Of a stretch of DNA of 64,000 nt, positions 32,269 through 43,302 are shown piece after piece. The notes beneath the pieces were generated by a model. It was not told the origin of the DNA. It was given only the letters and a program-made list of their open reading frames with translations, and searched no databases. Position 1 is the stretch's first letter, and each line of letters begins with the position of its first letter. Both the position numbers and the translations under genes were made by a program. Origin of the DNA: Pyrrhosoma nymphula (Eukaryota > Arthropoda > Insecta > Odonata > Coenagrionidae); contig OY754336.1 of NCBI GenBank assembly GCA_963573305.1, positions 682,001-746,000 of the forward strand, in the 5' to 3' direction.

Positions 32269-34730
32269 ATTAAAATTGCAGGTTCAATATTTCGGGTTAA
32301 TCTATGCAAAATTTACACACATTCATGACCAAAACTACGTTTTATAAAATATAATAAAATAATTTATCATCACTTGATGATAATGGCATAAAAAAGAAGA
32401 GGTACCTTGAAACGAAATTATGTTAACAATGCATTCCTACATAACATATCCTATATTTATATTAAATGGTTAACAAATAGATAGCCACGAGTACTAGAGA
32501 TTGAAAATAACTAAAAAATGGCAAGTAGAATTTCTTTGCTTTGGAAAGAAATGAACTTTGTAGTTTTCCACACTTTTTTATTTTCCCCCAACTTTTATTG
32601 TTTGCATATTGATAAAACCTAAGGAGATTTAATGTACGAATTAGGGAGCATAAGAATTCATTGATTAATCTGGATAACAAGTCTATGTTTTCAATGCATT
32701 TAATTAATAATGATCATCTTTCACATGTTAATCTTAATGTTTTACATTTTGGGGACAAAGATGCCAAGTTAGATTTTAGTTAGCTTTTTGGAAAACTTCG
32801 AAATTCGGAAATTTCACAGATTGTATATGGAAGAACTGGTAAATGAGGTGGTTCCTATAAACTAACCTCTCCTTTCTGTAAGAGTCCCTTCTCCCCCCCT
32901 TCTCCTCAATCATGGTGTTAAAACACTGACCTAGCTCCCTCTGAGTAAGCTTGTACATATTCACCTTACTCCCCTCATTTCCTAATCCCTCTTCAATATT
33001 TCCTCCTCTTGCCTATGGCATAAATGTGAGAGACTGATCGCTTCGTGGTGTATTAACCTCTTGGAAATTACAAGTATTCGTTGAAACCGGTTGGGGAAAA
33101 ATAAAAAAACATGTGGAAAACTATAGTTTATTTCTTTCCAAGTATGGAAAAGTTCCAAAAAGTAAGCCCATCGACGATTAATTTTCTTGGGAAGTAGGCG
33201 TTGAAACTTTCCATAAAATCCAGTAACTTGGTAGAATAATACTGATGATGATAATATTCACCATTTTTTGTTTTCAACCAATCTGTTATCTTCCTCATTT
33301 AGAGTTAATAATGTCACAACTCTTGACCGAATAAACAAACTGAAAGATTGTTTCAAATTAAAAAACACATTTCAAATGATTTAGGAGTATAAATTTATTG
33401 TTTGTACCGACAACTATTCAGAACGCAGTACACAGCAAAAAGGGAGAAAGCGGTGAATACACAAGTTTTGGAAACGTAAACACGAAAAAAAATTCTTCAG
33501 GAGTACGTAAGACAAGACTCTCCATTATCCTCAAACTATCTATGGATGGATAAGTCGACTCCTGGAAAGCCTTTAAGGCGATTTGTACTTCATTAATTAT
33601 AGATAGCCTACCATGGATGAGAAAAGATATCAAAGGTAGACTAAGTACGCTTCATGAAAACTTACGAACCTCATAGGCTTATGAGGAACTTCCTTCCAAA
33701 AAGTTTTGCTCTGCACAATTTTTTTTATTAGTCCCTTTCTGCTTAGTATTCCCTTAAAGCCAATTTAAATGCCTATAACTTTCTTCCTTCTGCTTCACTG
33801 GCCTCGTATTATACCTCCCATAACGATCCACAGTACACCCTCTTCATCCGTTACTTGCTCCATACCACTTCCCTTGATTTTCTCAAGCAACATCCTCTCC
33901 TCCTCTAAATGCCTAGCACTTCTTCGCTCGTCCTCTCTTCATTCCTTCGCACTTTCTGCATCCCCTATACAAAGCTTTAAAATCCCAATAGCTATACCCA
34001 CTTCTACTCCTTCTTATGATAACACTAAAAACCTCTCTCCCTTCCTTAAAGTTCATAGAGATGAATTATCTTCGTTTAACATCCTTTCAGCCTATTCTAT
34101 TTTCTTCAACCTTTCGGATAACAATTTAAAAAGCCCCAAACCAACACTAAAGCTCATCACTCAGCCACGGTAATTCTAAAAATAAATTAAAATAGGAATA
34201 TTAAGCTATTTAACCCTTAATTTTGCCCTGACAAGAAGAAAAATATAAATTATCTGGTATAATTTGGGGTAATATATTTTTATTCTCAACATGTGGATTC
34301 GGGTTTAGGGAAACCAATTAATACCAAAGGTCGAGGAAAGGGACAATTTCAGATTTAACTCCGGGGAATTTCTTCAAGTCAAGCGTAAAGGAAACGCTGT
34401 AATTCCAAAGGAATATATATTCCCACGCGACCATGGTTATGATGATGCGAATCATCACCAGGTCATTATCCCCATGATGATGCGCAGCGTCGAAACCAAG
34501 GTCGAAAAGAATTAATTTCTTTTGGACTTTTAATATTTTCTTAAAAATTACTTATAAGTCAGATGTGCTCCGTTACTAAAAATATTTCTCAAAGCCCTAA
34601 ATAGTCAAGTCATCGAGAGATGTCCGATTTATTCCATCACAAGGTAGTCTCATACTTCTACACGCTCGATAGAGGATTACATATAGATCCCATCACAAAA
34701 ATATTTATAACTTACTAAATATATAGACCC
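32269..34730. other. Unassigned AT-rich DNA with one degraded hairpin-module piece
   Basis: No gene is supported. At about 33,055-33,125 a GAAACCGGTTGGGG stretch followed by AATAAA and TGTGG resembles the modules at 36.6 and 43.1 kb but lacks a clear inverted partner. The C/T-rich 134-codon frame at 33,769-34,173 (+) has no recognised domain. Confidence 0.45.
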
Positions 34731-35015
34731 TTCTCTTGGACTACAACCTTGTCGTGGTGGAAGGGCTTGCGTGCTCCGATGACCCCTAGAGCTGCACTGG
34801 CGGGAGCAATGCTCCTGGTAGGGTCACCCATGCCAGATTGGTCGAAGGTTAGGAGACAGACTAATGGTAGTCCGCGCAGCGTCTGTACCTCAGTGAGGCG
34901 GCTGCAAAAGGCGTCTGACCCCAGTGGGGAGGCCTCTAAAGTGATGGTGTCACGTAAAAAATACTAGAGTAAGGCCACGGAATACTATCTCAATTAAAAC
35001 AAAAACCTTGAAATT

Positions 35016-35291
35016 ATGGACAGTTCTCAAACGATAATGAATCCTGGCAACTACGGGACTCGGTCCAGAGGGCCGGGCGTCGTGCCCGGCAGCGGTGGGA
35101 GCAAGGCCCCTGCGGTCGTCATCACACGAAATCCTTGCTCAGACGTATTAACAGCAGAGGAAAAGAAGATAAAGAAGAGGAACGAAACTATCAGAATAGG
35201 CACGTGGAATGTTAGGACTATGCTGAGGGCGGGGAAGCTAGAGAATATAAAACAAGAAATGGAGAGGATGGGTGTAGATTGGTCTGGGTGA
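35016..35291 (+). pseudogene. LINE ORF start with truncated AP-endonuclease
   Basis: A 91-codon frame: a Gly/Pro-rich, basic leader, then IGTWNVRTMLRAGKLENIK, the N-terminal strand of the endonuclease that nicks target DNA. A frameshift at about 35,290 follows; the next stretch (GEIRWKNDGDYWTDDYRVIY, ending near 35,397) continues the endonuclease in a different frame. Residues for catalysis beyond the first strands are missing because of the deletion. Confidence 0.75.
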
Positions 35292-35398
35292 AATACGATG
35301 GAAAAATGACGGGGACTACTGGACCGACGACTATAGAGTAATTTATTGTGCAGGGAATGAAAGTCAGCGTGGGGTAGCATTCGTAATGAATAGGAAAC

Positions 35399-36202
35399 TT
35401 GGTAGACTCGCCGTTGCTTTTTAACGTGTATTCAGAAGAAATGGTAAGGGAGGCATGGGGGGAGGAGGAGGTAGGAATAAACGTAGGAGGGGAGCTGATA
35501 AAATCAGTGAGATTTGCAGACGACCAAGCATTGGTTAGTCAGTCTGCCAAGGGGTTACAGTCAATGGTGAATGCATTAGAGGTGCAGTGCGAAAAGTATA
35601 GGATGAATATCAATCACAAAAAAACGAAAGTATTGAGATTTTCTAGAAGTAAGAAGGCGGAGCTGAATGTAAGGGTTGGAGGGCAGAAGATAGAGCAGGT
35701 CGAGCAGATTACGTATCTGGGTAGTATTTTGGAGGGGAATGCAGAATTGCGCTCGCTAAAGAAGCATTTTCGAAGAGAAGGGAATTGATGAGGGGGGGTC
35801 TGAGAAGAGACGTAAAGAAGAAGCTGGTGAAACCTTTAATATGGAGCGTGGCGCTCTATTGCTCGGAAACTTGGTCATTTCGAAGGGAGGATGTGCGTAG
35901 AATTGAGGCGTTAGAGATGTGGGTTTGGAGAAGGATGGAGAAGGTTAGCTGGATGGCGAGAAAGACGAACGAGGAGGTATTGGATATGGTCGGAGAGGAA
36001 GATTGTGGCAGAGGTTCGGAGAAGGCAGAAGAGATGGATGGAGGAGGTTTTGAGAGGAGAGGGCATGTTGAAGAGAGTGATAGAGGGGAGAACACTGGGG
36101 AAGCGTGGAAGAGGAAGGAAGAGGATAGGAACTCTGGACGAAATAAGAGGAGGTAGAAGATATGAAGAATTGAAGAGGGATCTAATAACGGGCCATCCTT
36201 AG
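35399..36202 (+). pseudogene. LINE reverse transcriptase, C-terminal half
   Basis: Frames 35,399-35,788, 35,785-36,156 and 36,005-36,202 together give the RT palm from SPLLFNVYSEEMVREA through FADD (catalytic pair) to the thumb and the C-terminal region (ALYCSETWSFRRED, MWVWRRMEKVSW). A small deletion at about 35,730 and a frame change at about 36,000 break it. The C terminus ends near YEELKRDLITGHP. The N-terminal fingers are absent. Confidence 0.8.
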
Positions 36203-36588
36203 GAGTGAAAGCGAGACAGTGTCTATGAGGTTGGGAAGCAGAATGGGGACTGTGCAAGAACCTACCAATCAGATGGTAGAATACTTGAATGAATGAATGA
36301 ATGAAGTAAATAGAAATCCTTTATCCTCGCCTTTCCTTATGCGTGCTATGCGGCACGCCATGATAAACGCATCTCCTCATTAGAAACTCGCCGCCGTAAT
36401 TGTCATCCTTGATTACATTTCCAGAGAATGAAATTGTTATTAGATCAAGAAATGAGCTATGAACGATTTTGAATCTCATAGAAGTACATATTAACTAGCG
36501 ACAGAATAGCATGAGCACGGCCTATGCGGGCTAATTAAATGAGTTCCTTAATGGTCCCAACTTCCTTTAAATAAATACCATTCATTTC

Positions 36589-36747
36589 ATATAAGAGAAA
36601 CAATTTCACTTTTCCACAAATTGCTTTAATGCGTGCAACGCGTTTCGGCTCAATGAGCCGTCTTGTACCTGATGATGGCTCTGTGAGCCGAAACGCGTTG
36701 TACGCATTAAAGCAATTTGTGGAAAAGTGCAATTGTTTCTCTTATAT
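36589..36747. repeat. Long hairpin with hammerhead-like core (71-bp arms)
   Basis: Left arm 36,589-36,659 and right arm 36,677-36,747 are inverted copies with about 4 mismatches in 71. The 17-nt loop and right arm give CTGATGA (36,669-36,675), a GGCTC/GAGCC stem and GAAAC (36,690-36,694), the order of a hammerhead ribozyme core with one extra base before the stem. The arms continue with CGCGTT, ATTAAA and TTTGTGGAAAAG. Confidence 0.85.
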
Positions 36748-39211
36748 TATGAAGAACTTCCACGATATCTCGCCTGTATCTGTTGAATTTACCATTCACT
36801 TCCTTAAATATAGATCCGATTGTTCTAATTTAAAACCTCATTAGTGACTCACAAAAAAGAATTGTACTGAAGGTATGTGGTGTCTTTAGATTGAAATACC
36901 TGGCATAAAACGTTCCTTTAAAACAACTTTTTTACAAGTTGAGAAGTAATGTCATTACAAAAAAGTGTGATTCCAAGCTCACGAATCGAAGTATAATAGG
37001 GATACCAACGTTAATGTCCAGTCCACACAGAGTGTATATCCATATGAATCTCAGCAGAGAACTATAACCGCATTAGATGGCGCCCAACCCTGCCTAACTC
37101 TTAATTTAATGTCCTATTCCACTTCAAAGTAAATAAACTACATGAACTCAAATCAATTGCCAAAATAAGATCTAATTCCTCTTTAACCTATAAGAAAATT
37201 CACTTTTAGCAAAGATTTCATTTCGTAAACGCATACAAATTACGGTATTTAGGGAAACACAAATGGCACCAATATACGAAGTAGAACACAATAAATATCT
37301 ACTGCATACTCCACCGCTAAATAAATCGACGGACGTAGAACAGAGCGAGTAACATTGTAAGGCAAAGGGAATACGGAATAAGCGAAATACGACCTAGCAC
37401 CTTGGAAGAATCGAAAGGTGATATGTAAATGGCATCGAGTGAGAAGGACAGACTGGTTGTCGGAGGAGACAGCAACGGGAAGTCCTGAACCGATGAGAGC
37501 AAGGGAGGCGTGACATACACACACAGCTCAAAACACGGCCCTTGCGCTCCTCGTGAAGTCTCGGATCATCTCCATCCCACCCCACCCTAAGGAACCCTGA
37601 GGAAGAGAGAAGGAACATCCATTCGAAAGTAGGGTAGAGAGAGGTAAAAGCAAAGCAGCGTATGCGAAAGGGAATAAAGAAGGTGAGGTGGCAGTAAGAG
37701 GGTTACGAAGAAAATAGGAGGGGGGACTTGCAGGGGCGTGTTTCTTCTCCTCTCCTCGGGAGTATGGGCTTGAGACGGTAGGCACGGCTGTATGAGGAAT
37801 GAGACGGGCTCTCTGCCGAAACATGCGAGGCCCTACACGTGGAAGACTTCGGCGCGGAGTGAAAGAGCGGGCCGAAAGGAAGCTAGGGAAAGAAAGAGAG
37901 AGGGAAAGGGAGACTGAAAAGATCTCTTGAGAGGCACTTTAAGCAGGAGCTGAGAGGAGGATTGAGAAAGAGAGGAGGGCCTAAAAATCCGCGCTGGTTT
38001 CACTATAAACTAGAAGGGAAAGAGAGGCATTAGACAGATTTAGTAAGCGGAAACCAATTCCCCCGCTTTCATCACACCATAGCTTAAAATAGCAGACTCG
38101 AGATCAGATGAGAGGTGAAGTACTGAGAAAGGATTCACTAAAGCTGAGAAGTCACTAATGCTCTCAAGCAGCTTCCAGATAAATTACGTAAAACGTCCAG
38201 CTGGTGCGTGAAATAAACAACTCCGAGCAAATAAATAATCCCCGAAAAGGTAAGTTCTCAGCATGGTTGAATAATTGAAAGTAGATTAAATAAAATATCC
38301 TGTTGAAAATGATCCACTCTATCCCCATTTTAATACTATTTATTAACTGGACAAGAATCTCAGTAAAGGAGCGAGGACTAAGAAATTATTAACAAATGTA
38401 AGCTGCGAAAATGAAAGGGAAACGAGCGGCAGCTGCCCTGGCTTTTGAAGCCTCTTTCCTCTTTTGCTTTAATGCAGAAGTTTATTTGAGACTGGGCGCT
38501 TTCCTGATGTGTCAGCAGCACAACTTCCTCCTGGGCCTTCCACCGCGTCAGGGGCTGCATACGAGCCGATGCTCCGACGATCGACTCGAACATCGTTCCA
38601 TGAGCAAATGAGAAAGAAGCCTCGAGACGAGCATCGAAACCTCTGACAGAATGCAGCCCTTGGACCCGGGGAAGACCCGAAAATAACCTGTGCAGCTTCA
38701 TTTCAATTTGATACATCCTGCGAAAACCACGCAATTGAATGAACAACGAAGTAACGTGAAATGGGATTATAGAACGGAGAAAAGATGAATAATTTGCCTT
38801 CCCCATTGCTAATATAAAATGCACTTAACTATAAGAAGGAAAATTATCAAATAATATTTCTTTGTTATCCCGTCTAATAGACATCTCCTAAGCATTAGTT
38901 TGACACATTGTCACAACGACATTTCTAGTGTTGATGAAGCAATCAGTACTTTTGCAGTATGTTCATTATAACCAAACAAATACTTGGCGAAGACAGCCAG
39001 TTCTTCAACAAGTTAAATTACTTCGCACGATGTTCATCAAGAAAAGCATGAATGGTGTTCCAGTATTCTACAACCAGAAGCAATGGCGAAACAACAACAG
39101 CACCAAATTTCCAATAATATCGCGAACCCTAAATCGGATTGATCTAGAAAGGTTTCAAGAAAGTAAAAAAATGAAAGTCTAGATTTTCGCCCAATAATGT
39201 AATAAAGACCC
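36748..39211. other. Unassigned DNA with a purine-rich stretch
   Basis: No gene or complete repeat is recognised. The plus strand is purine-rich at about 37,600-38,010. The 148-codon frame at 38,378-38,824 (-) has no domain, and the opposed 66-codon frame at 38,411 overlaps it. Confidence 0.5.
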
Positions 39212-39254
39212 TTAACATGGAACATTTAAGCCCCTTAAACGGAGAACTGCTGTA

Positions 39255-39589
39255 CGAGGGTTAAGCCAAAAATAAGCACTCCATATTTTGAAAAAAATAA
39301 TATTTTCTAAACTTTTTACATGATTGTGAAGTATAGCAACACATTGTTTTTCAGTGCAACCATCATTATGTTCGATGCATTTTTCGAGCCGCGGTGGCAG
39401 TTTTTGTATGCCAGTGTCGTAGAATCTCGCCAACGCATTCAGATAGCGTATGAACTCTTCATTCACATCGCCATCGTCGTTAAATCGCAGTCCACATAAT
39501 TGTCCTTTCACATTTGTAAACAAATGAAAATCGCTGGGTGCTACAAGTATAAGTAAGTACTTGTAAGTACGAACCATGGGTACTAACAT
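39255..39589 (-). pseudogene. Mariner transposase, C-terminal fragment
   Basis: The minus-strand frame contains APSDFHLFTNVKGQL followed by FYDTGIQKLPPRLEKCIEH, the C-terminal signature of mariner transposases; the Asp in APSDF is the third residue of the DD34D catalytic triad. The N-terminal DNA-binding and first catalytic regions are missing. The element end is probably at 39,255, just inside TA (39,253-39,254): CGAGGGTTAAGCCAAAAATA fits the pattern of mariner inverted ends. The frame runs past this end to 39,212 because of a frame change. Confidence 0.75.
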
Positions 39590-39803
39590 AAAGGATTCGG
39601 GAGTCGGCCACGAGAAGCGCTGATTTCTGCTGTCACTTCGCGCGCTTTTTAATCTCTTTCCACATTTTCCGCATCGTGGCGCTGTTTAGCTTAGGGATCT
39701 ATTCATTTCAGATTTTCTCCATTGCTGGAAATGGAAGTGTACGTGCCTGATTCGCGTTAAATCGCTCTTCAGCGATAGTTTTACTTTTGAATGCCGGATA
39801 ATT
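39590..39803. other. Unassigned DNA between the mariner fragment and the SINE
   Basis: About 210 bp with no recognised feature. The minus-strand 97-codon frame (39,708-40,001) spans it and the SINE, and includes DSNPRPLGWQA, a well-known false peptide produced by the antisense of tRNA-derived SINEs. Confidence 0.5.
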
Positions 39804-40087
39804 GGCGGCGATAGCCCAGTGGTTAAGGCCGTCAACTGCTGATGCATAGGTCTCGAGTTCGATTCCGAGTGTCGGAACTTTTTGTCGGCCTCGGTGGCGG
39901 CGGGGAAACGTCCTCGCCTGCCAACCCAAAGGTCGCGGGTTCGAATCCCGCCAGGGGAGGATTTTTCTCCTCCCAGGACATGGATGTTTGTGATTGTTCA
40001 AGTTTATTGTAAGAGAGGACCCAATGGTCCTAAATACACTTGATTAAATAAAGACGCCATTATTATTATTATTATTATTATTATTAT
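39804..40087 (+). mobile_element. SINE with two tRNA-like units and an (ATT)n tail
   Basis: The first unit has an A box at 39,812 (TAGCCCAGTGG) and a B box at 39,857-39,865 (GTTCGATTC). The second, directly after, has a tRNA-like stretch from about 39,890 (CTCGGTGGCGGCGGGGAAAC) and a perfect B box at 39,938-39,948 (GGTTCGAATCC). The body contains TTATTGTAAGAGAGGACCCA and AAATAAAG, and ends in (ATT)n at 40,059-40,087. Such a dimeric head is a recognised SINE architecture. It is in better shape than the other SINEs in the window. Confidence 0.85.
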
Positions 40088-40111
40088 AATTAAGCTTTTG
40101 GTAATTGAAGA

Positions 40112-40324
40112 ATGTGGCGTAACTTTCGTTGCTTTGTACCTGGGTGCGAAGGAGGCTACGATAAGACCTATAGTATCAATGTAGATTATATAGTATCCAT
40201 GGTACGGACTATAAAGGGGGCGAGGGATAATGTCCCACCCAAACTCGTTCGGAAGAGTGGTGACTTGTTGGCAAGCACTTTCGTGAAGAATACATACTCC
40301 AGCATACCCCTTCTCAGATTCTGA
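40112..40324 (+). pseudogene. Possible THAP-type zinc finger remnant
   Basis: The 70-codon frame begins MWRNFRCFVPGCEGGYDK. The C-x-V-P-x-C-x2-G-Y layout resembles the first strand of THAP domains found in P-like transposases, but the distal Cys-His pair and the rest of the domain are not visible, and the frame closes quickly. This may be chance. Confidence 0.2.
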
Positions 40325-43030
40325 ATCGCCCGTTTGGGATTTTTGAGGGTCTCACAATATGCGCCTACCTTTATTGTGGTCCCAAAATGCATGAAATGAA
40401 ACCAACAATACCCCCATGCGACCCCAAAACGCAGTTGCCACGACCTTGCTTCGTTCCAGCCAAGTACGGACTTGGCGGGAACGGCGATGAGGATTTACAT
40501 TTCAAACGACCGCCAAGCAAAGACTAAATTAGCTAGCAAGCTCAGTGACCGTTTGTTTGAAAGTGGGAGGATGGAAGAATACAGCACTGGTTTCAACTGC
40601 CACCCAAAAAATTTCCTCGCGGCTCTAGCGCTATGGACACCTTACTTATGGGTTAACCTTCGTATTAGGACGTAATTAAGCCACTCAAGTGGGCAATATT
40701 TGTCGAACGATATGAAATCAACAACTAGGTACCAGTTTAAATATACATTAAAACTGCAGATTCATTCTTTCGGGTTAATTTCTGCAAAATTTACACACAT
40801 TCATGAGGAAAAATAATTTTTATCTTTCCATACACATTATTTGCATTAGCGGAACCAAGGTTTCAACATTTGCTCGCCATTGTCAAGGGTTACCCGGAGC
40901 CAATTAAAAAAAAAATACTTTGACAAAGGCTTGTAAACGTTTAAATTATGGTTGAGGTGGTTTGAGCATTGTGTGAAGTATATTTTTATTATGAAAGTAA
41001 AGCGGTAAATTGAATAAAACAATCGGAAAAAGCTGTGACAGTGGAAACTAAAAAAATACTGACAACTGTTTTGCTCCCTTTTGAACACAACAGCCAGTTT
41101 TTAAGGGAGTCGAAAACATATTAAGCCGACTAAAAGTGATGTGCTGCCATTATACAACGTACTTGAGAGCCCTAGCATGGACACCATCGGCGATAGTCAA
41201 TAGTTGAGTGGTTTTAATCACTTTACCATTTGAATATAAAATCGGAAAAGGAATCGCTACCAAATGGCTCACTACGTGTGGCCATTGCTTTCCCGAAAAA
41301 AGCTACATGAACCAACGCGCAGGATTAATTAACTGCACTGTCTCTCCAAATGAGGATGCTAAATATGTAGCCTGAAGACATATTTTTTCCATAAATTACC
41401 ACTTTCGGAAACAAAGACATTTAGAGTACATTGCCAACCTCGGTGTTTGCTATACGGTAAGGTTAAGTGCTAAATTACGCACTCATAATTCTTTAAACTG
41501 CAGATAATTCTTTAAAAAGAATCTCAAGATAGGGGTGGTACTAACTGATTAAATTTCGTACCGATCTGAAGTTATAGAAAACCAAACAGCTGAGCAAATT
41601 GATTCCCGAACGGCGAGACAATTTAGCCAGGATAACAGCAGAGGAAATAGAACAAAGAGGTGGTTGAATGAATCCATCAATATCCTTCACTAAAAAATCA
41701 GATCATTAGGAAATAATTGTCTGGGGTGAAGTTTCCTTTAATCCCACATCATAATCGTCGGAGAGCAAAGGCAAAAATAATATAAGCAACTCTGATGAAA
41801 GATCCTATCATTGGAAAAGTAAAGTTAGCCGCACCCAGAGACCATCTCTGAAATCATAAGAATACACTTAACGGAACCGTACGCAAAAACATCCACGAGC
41901 GAAAACAATAAAAACCAAAACGAATCCCACGAGTTAAATAATTTCGAAAGTAGACAGGGAAGCTGATGATCACATATGGATTTTTTTCGATTCACTCAAC
42001 ACCCACCCAATCGATCAAACGGATCCCAGGGAGCAAGCCAAGCCAGAGAGAAGTGGGGAAAGAGAGCAAAGAGAGAGAGAGAGAGAGCAAAGAGGGAAAG
42101 GGGATTCGCTCTCCCTGAATCAACTTCGAATTGGCAATCATCCCAACCAATCACGAAATGCAGAGGACGACGACGAAAACGCGAGAAGGAGGAAATCCGA
42201 AAAATTAAAACGATGGAATAAAAACACACGATGGCTTCTGGGGGTTCGAATATCGAATTCCCGGGGAATCCATCCGTACCTGGTTGCGAAAGCAATTAAG
42301 AACGCCCACAACTGGGACCGATACTCATGTGGGAGCTGGAGGTGATTGGGCGAAGGGGAAGAAAAAGGTGGTGACGAGAGCAGGACGACAAGAGAGCGGT
42401 AGTGAGAGGAAGTGATGAAAAGCGACGAGAGAGGTTGACCGCAGAGGATGGAGCGGGAGGGTTTTAAGGCTACGTTTTCACGCATCCGTTTTTGCGTTGC
42501 CGCACACTGCGTAGCCAATCAGAAGAGAGATCCCCAACGCACGCTGCGTTGCCCTCGGAGTTGCTCATCTTCCGGTGATGGAGCAGCGGCAGGGAGAGAG
42601 AACCAATGCTTTCTGCCAGTCATCCGTTGATCACGTGATTCGTTACCGTGGTAATGTCGGCCATCTAATTACTGTTGTCAACCTTTTGAGTGTTGGCAGT
42701 AGCATGCCCTTAAAATCGTATCATATGCGGAGAAAATTGTAGAACAACTTCGAGAAATTTATATGCATTGGCTTGACATCAGGGACGTGGAAAGATACAC
42801 CTTTCCATCCGAAGTCTTCGTCGTCTTAAAATAAATACCACCAGCGCAGCCCACAGCCAATACATACTCCTCTAAAACATTAATTTTCCTACATCAACTC
42901 TACAATAAAATGAAATAATTCGGAAGAGAGAAAACGTCACGATTATGAACAGTAATATGACTGCTTTTTGGCCTGAGCCTAGCGGCCGGGGGAGCTTACG
43001 TGGTTCTGATTTGTGCTGGGACGAGTGCTG
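40325..43030. other. Unassigned DNA
   Basis: No gene supported. It includes a purine-rich segment with (GA)n at about 42,074-42,088 and a GC-richer stretch at 42,450-42,660 with a CCAAT-like box (GCCAATCAG, 42,512) and TGATCACGTGAT (42,629). This stretch might be promoter-like, but no transcript start or coding exon can be attached to it. Opposed frames at 41,976-42,518 are compositional. Confidence 0.4.
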
Positions 43031-43100
43031 CATGCCTGGTGTGGAATCACCCCGTGCCACACATCCAAGTAGTGGCTTGAACGGTGCTTCGTAGATGTAG
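43031..43100 (-). repeat. Copy of the ACATCTACATCTAC dispersed repeat
   Basis: On the minus strand: CATCTACATCTACGAAGCAC, then CAAGCCACTACTTGGATGTGTGGCACGGGG. It is a relative of 14,683-14,745. It ends exactly where the long hairpin begins (43,102). Confidence 0.5.
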
Positions 43101-43101
43101 A

Positions 43102-43302
43102 TGAACAGTAACATTAACTTTATAAGCTCCACAAAAAAATATTTCTTGGTACAACCGGTTTCGCAAGTTACGGTATTTTCAGGTATACCCTGAACTTCAG
43201 CTATACTATCTTTAGCGTATACCTGAAGATGCCCTAACTGGCGAAACCGGTTATACCAATAAATATTTTTTGTGGAGCTTACAAAGTTATTGTTACTGTT
43301 CA
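43102..43302. repeat. Long hairpin with hammerhead-like core (85-bp arms)
   Basis: Left arm 43,102-43,186 and right arm 43,218-43,302 are inverted copies with scattered mismatches, joined by a 31-nt loop. The right arm reads CCTGAAGATGCCCTAACTGG, then CGAAACCGGTT, then AATAAATATTTTTTGTGG; the left arm gives the same on the minus strand. The core order (CTGAAGA, small stem, GAAAC) parallels the 36.6 kb hairpin. Confidence 0.85.

Larger units (their letters stand above)
34732..36305 (+). mobile_element. LINE (APE-class non-LTR retrotransposon), internally deleted
   Basis: The 5' part (from about 34,732) includes a frame at 35,016-35,291 that ends in an AP-endonuclease start (IGTWNVRTM). It then jumps, at about 35,395, to the C-terminal half of an RT (LSPLLFNVYSEEM-like region, FADDQALVSQS, YLGSILEG). 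Further C-terminal LINE motifs follow (ALYCSETWSFRRED, MWVWRRMEKVSW). Most of the endonuclease and RT N-terminal region is missing. Several frame changes are present (about 35,290, 35,730 and 36,000). The 3' end is a (TGAA)n tail at 36,286-36,305, typical of RTE/CR1/L2-like LINEs. I leave the clade open. Confidence 0.85.

Noticed and set aside
39708..40001. 97-codon minus-strand frame containing DSNPRPLGWQA
   Set aside because: This peptide type is the antisense translation of tRNA-derived SINE sequence and is a well-known false prediction.
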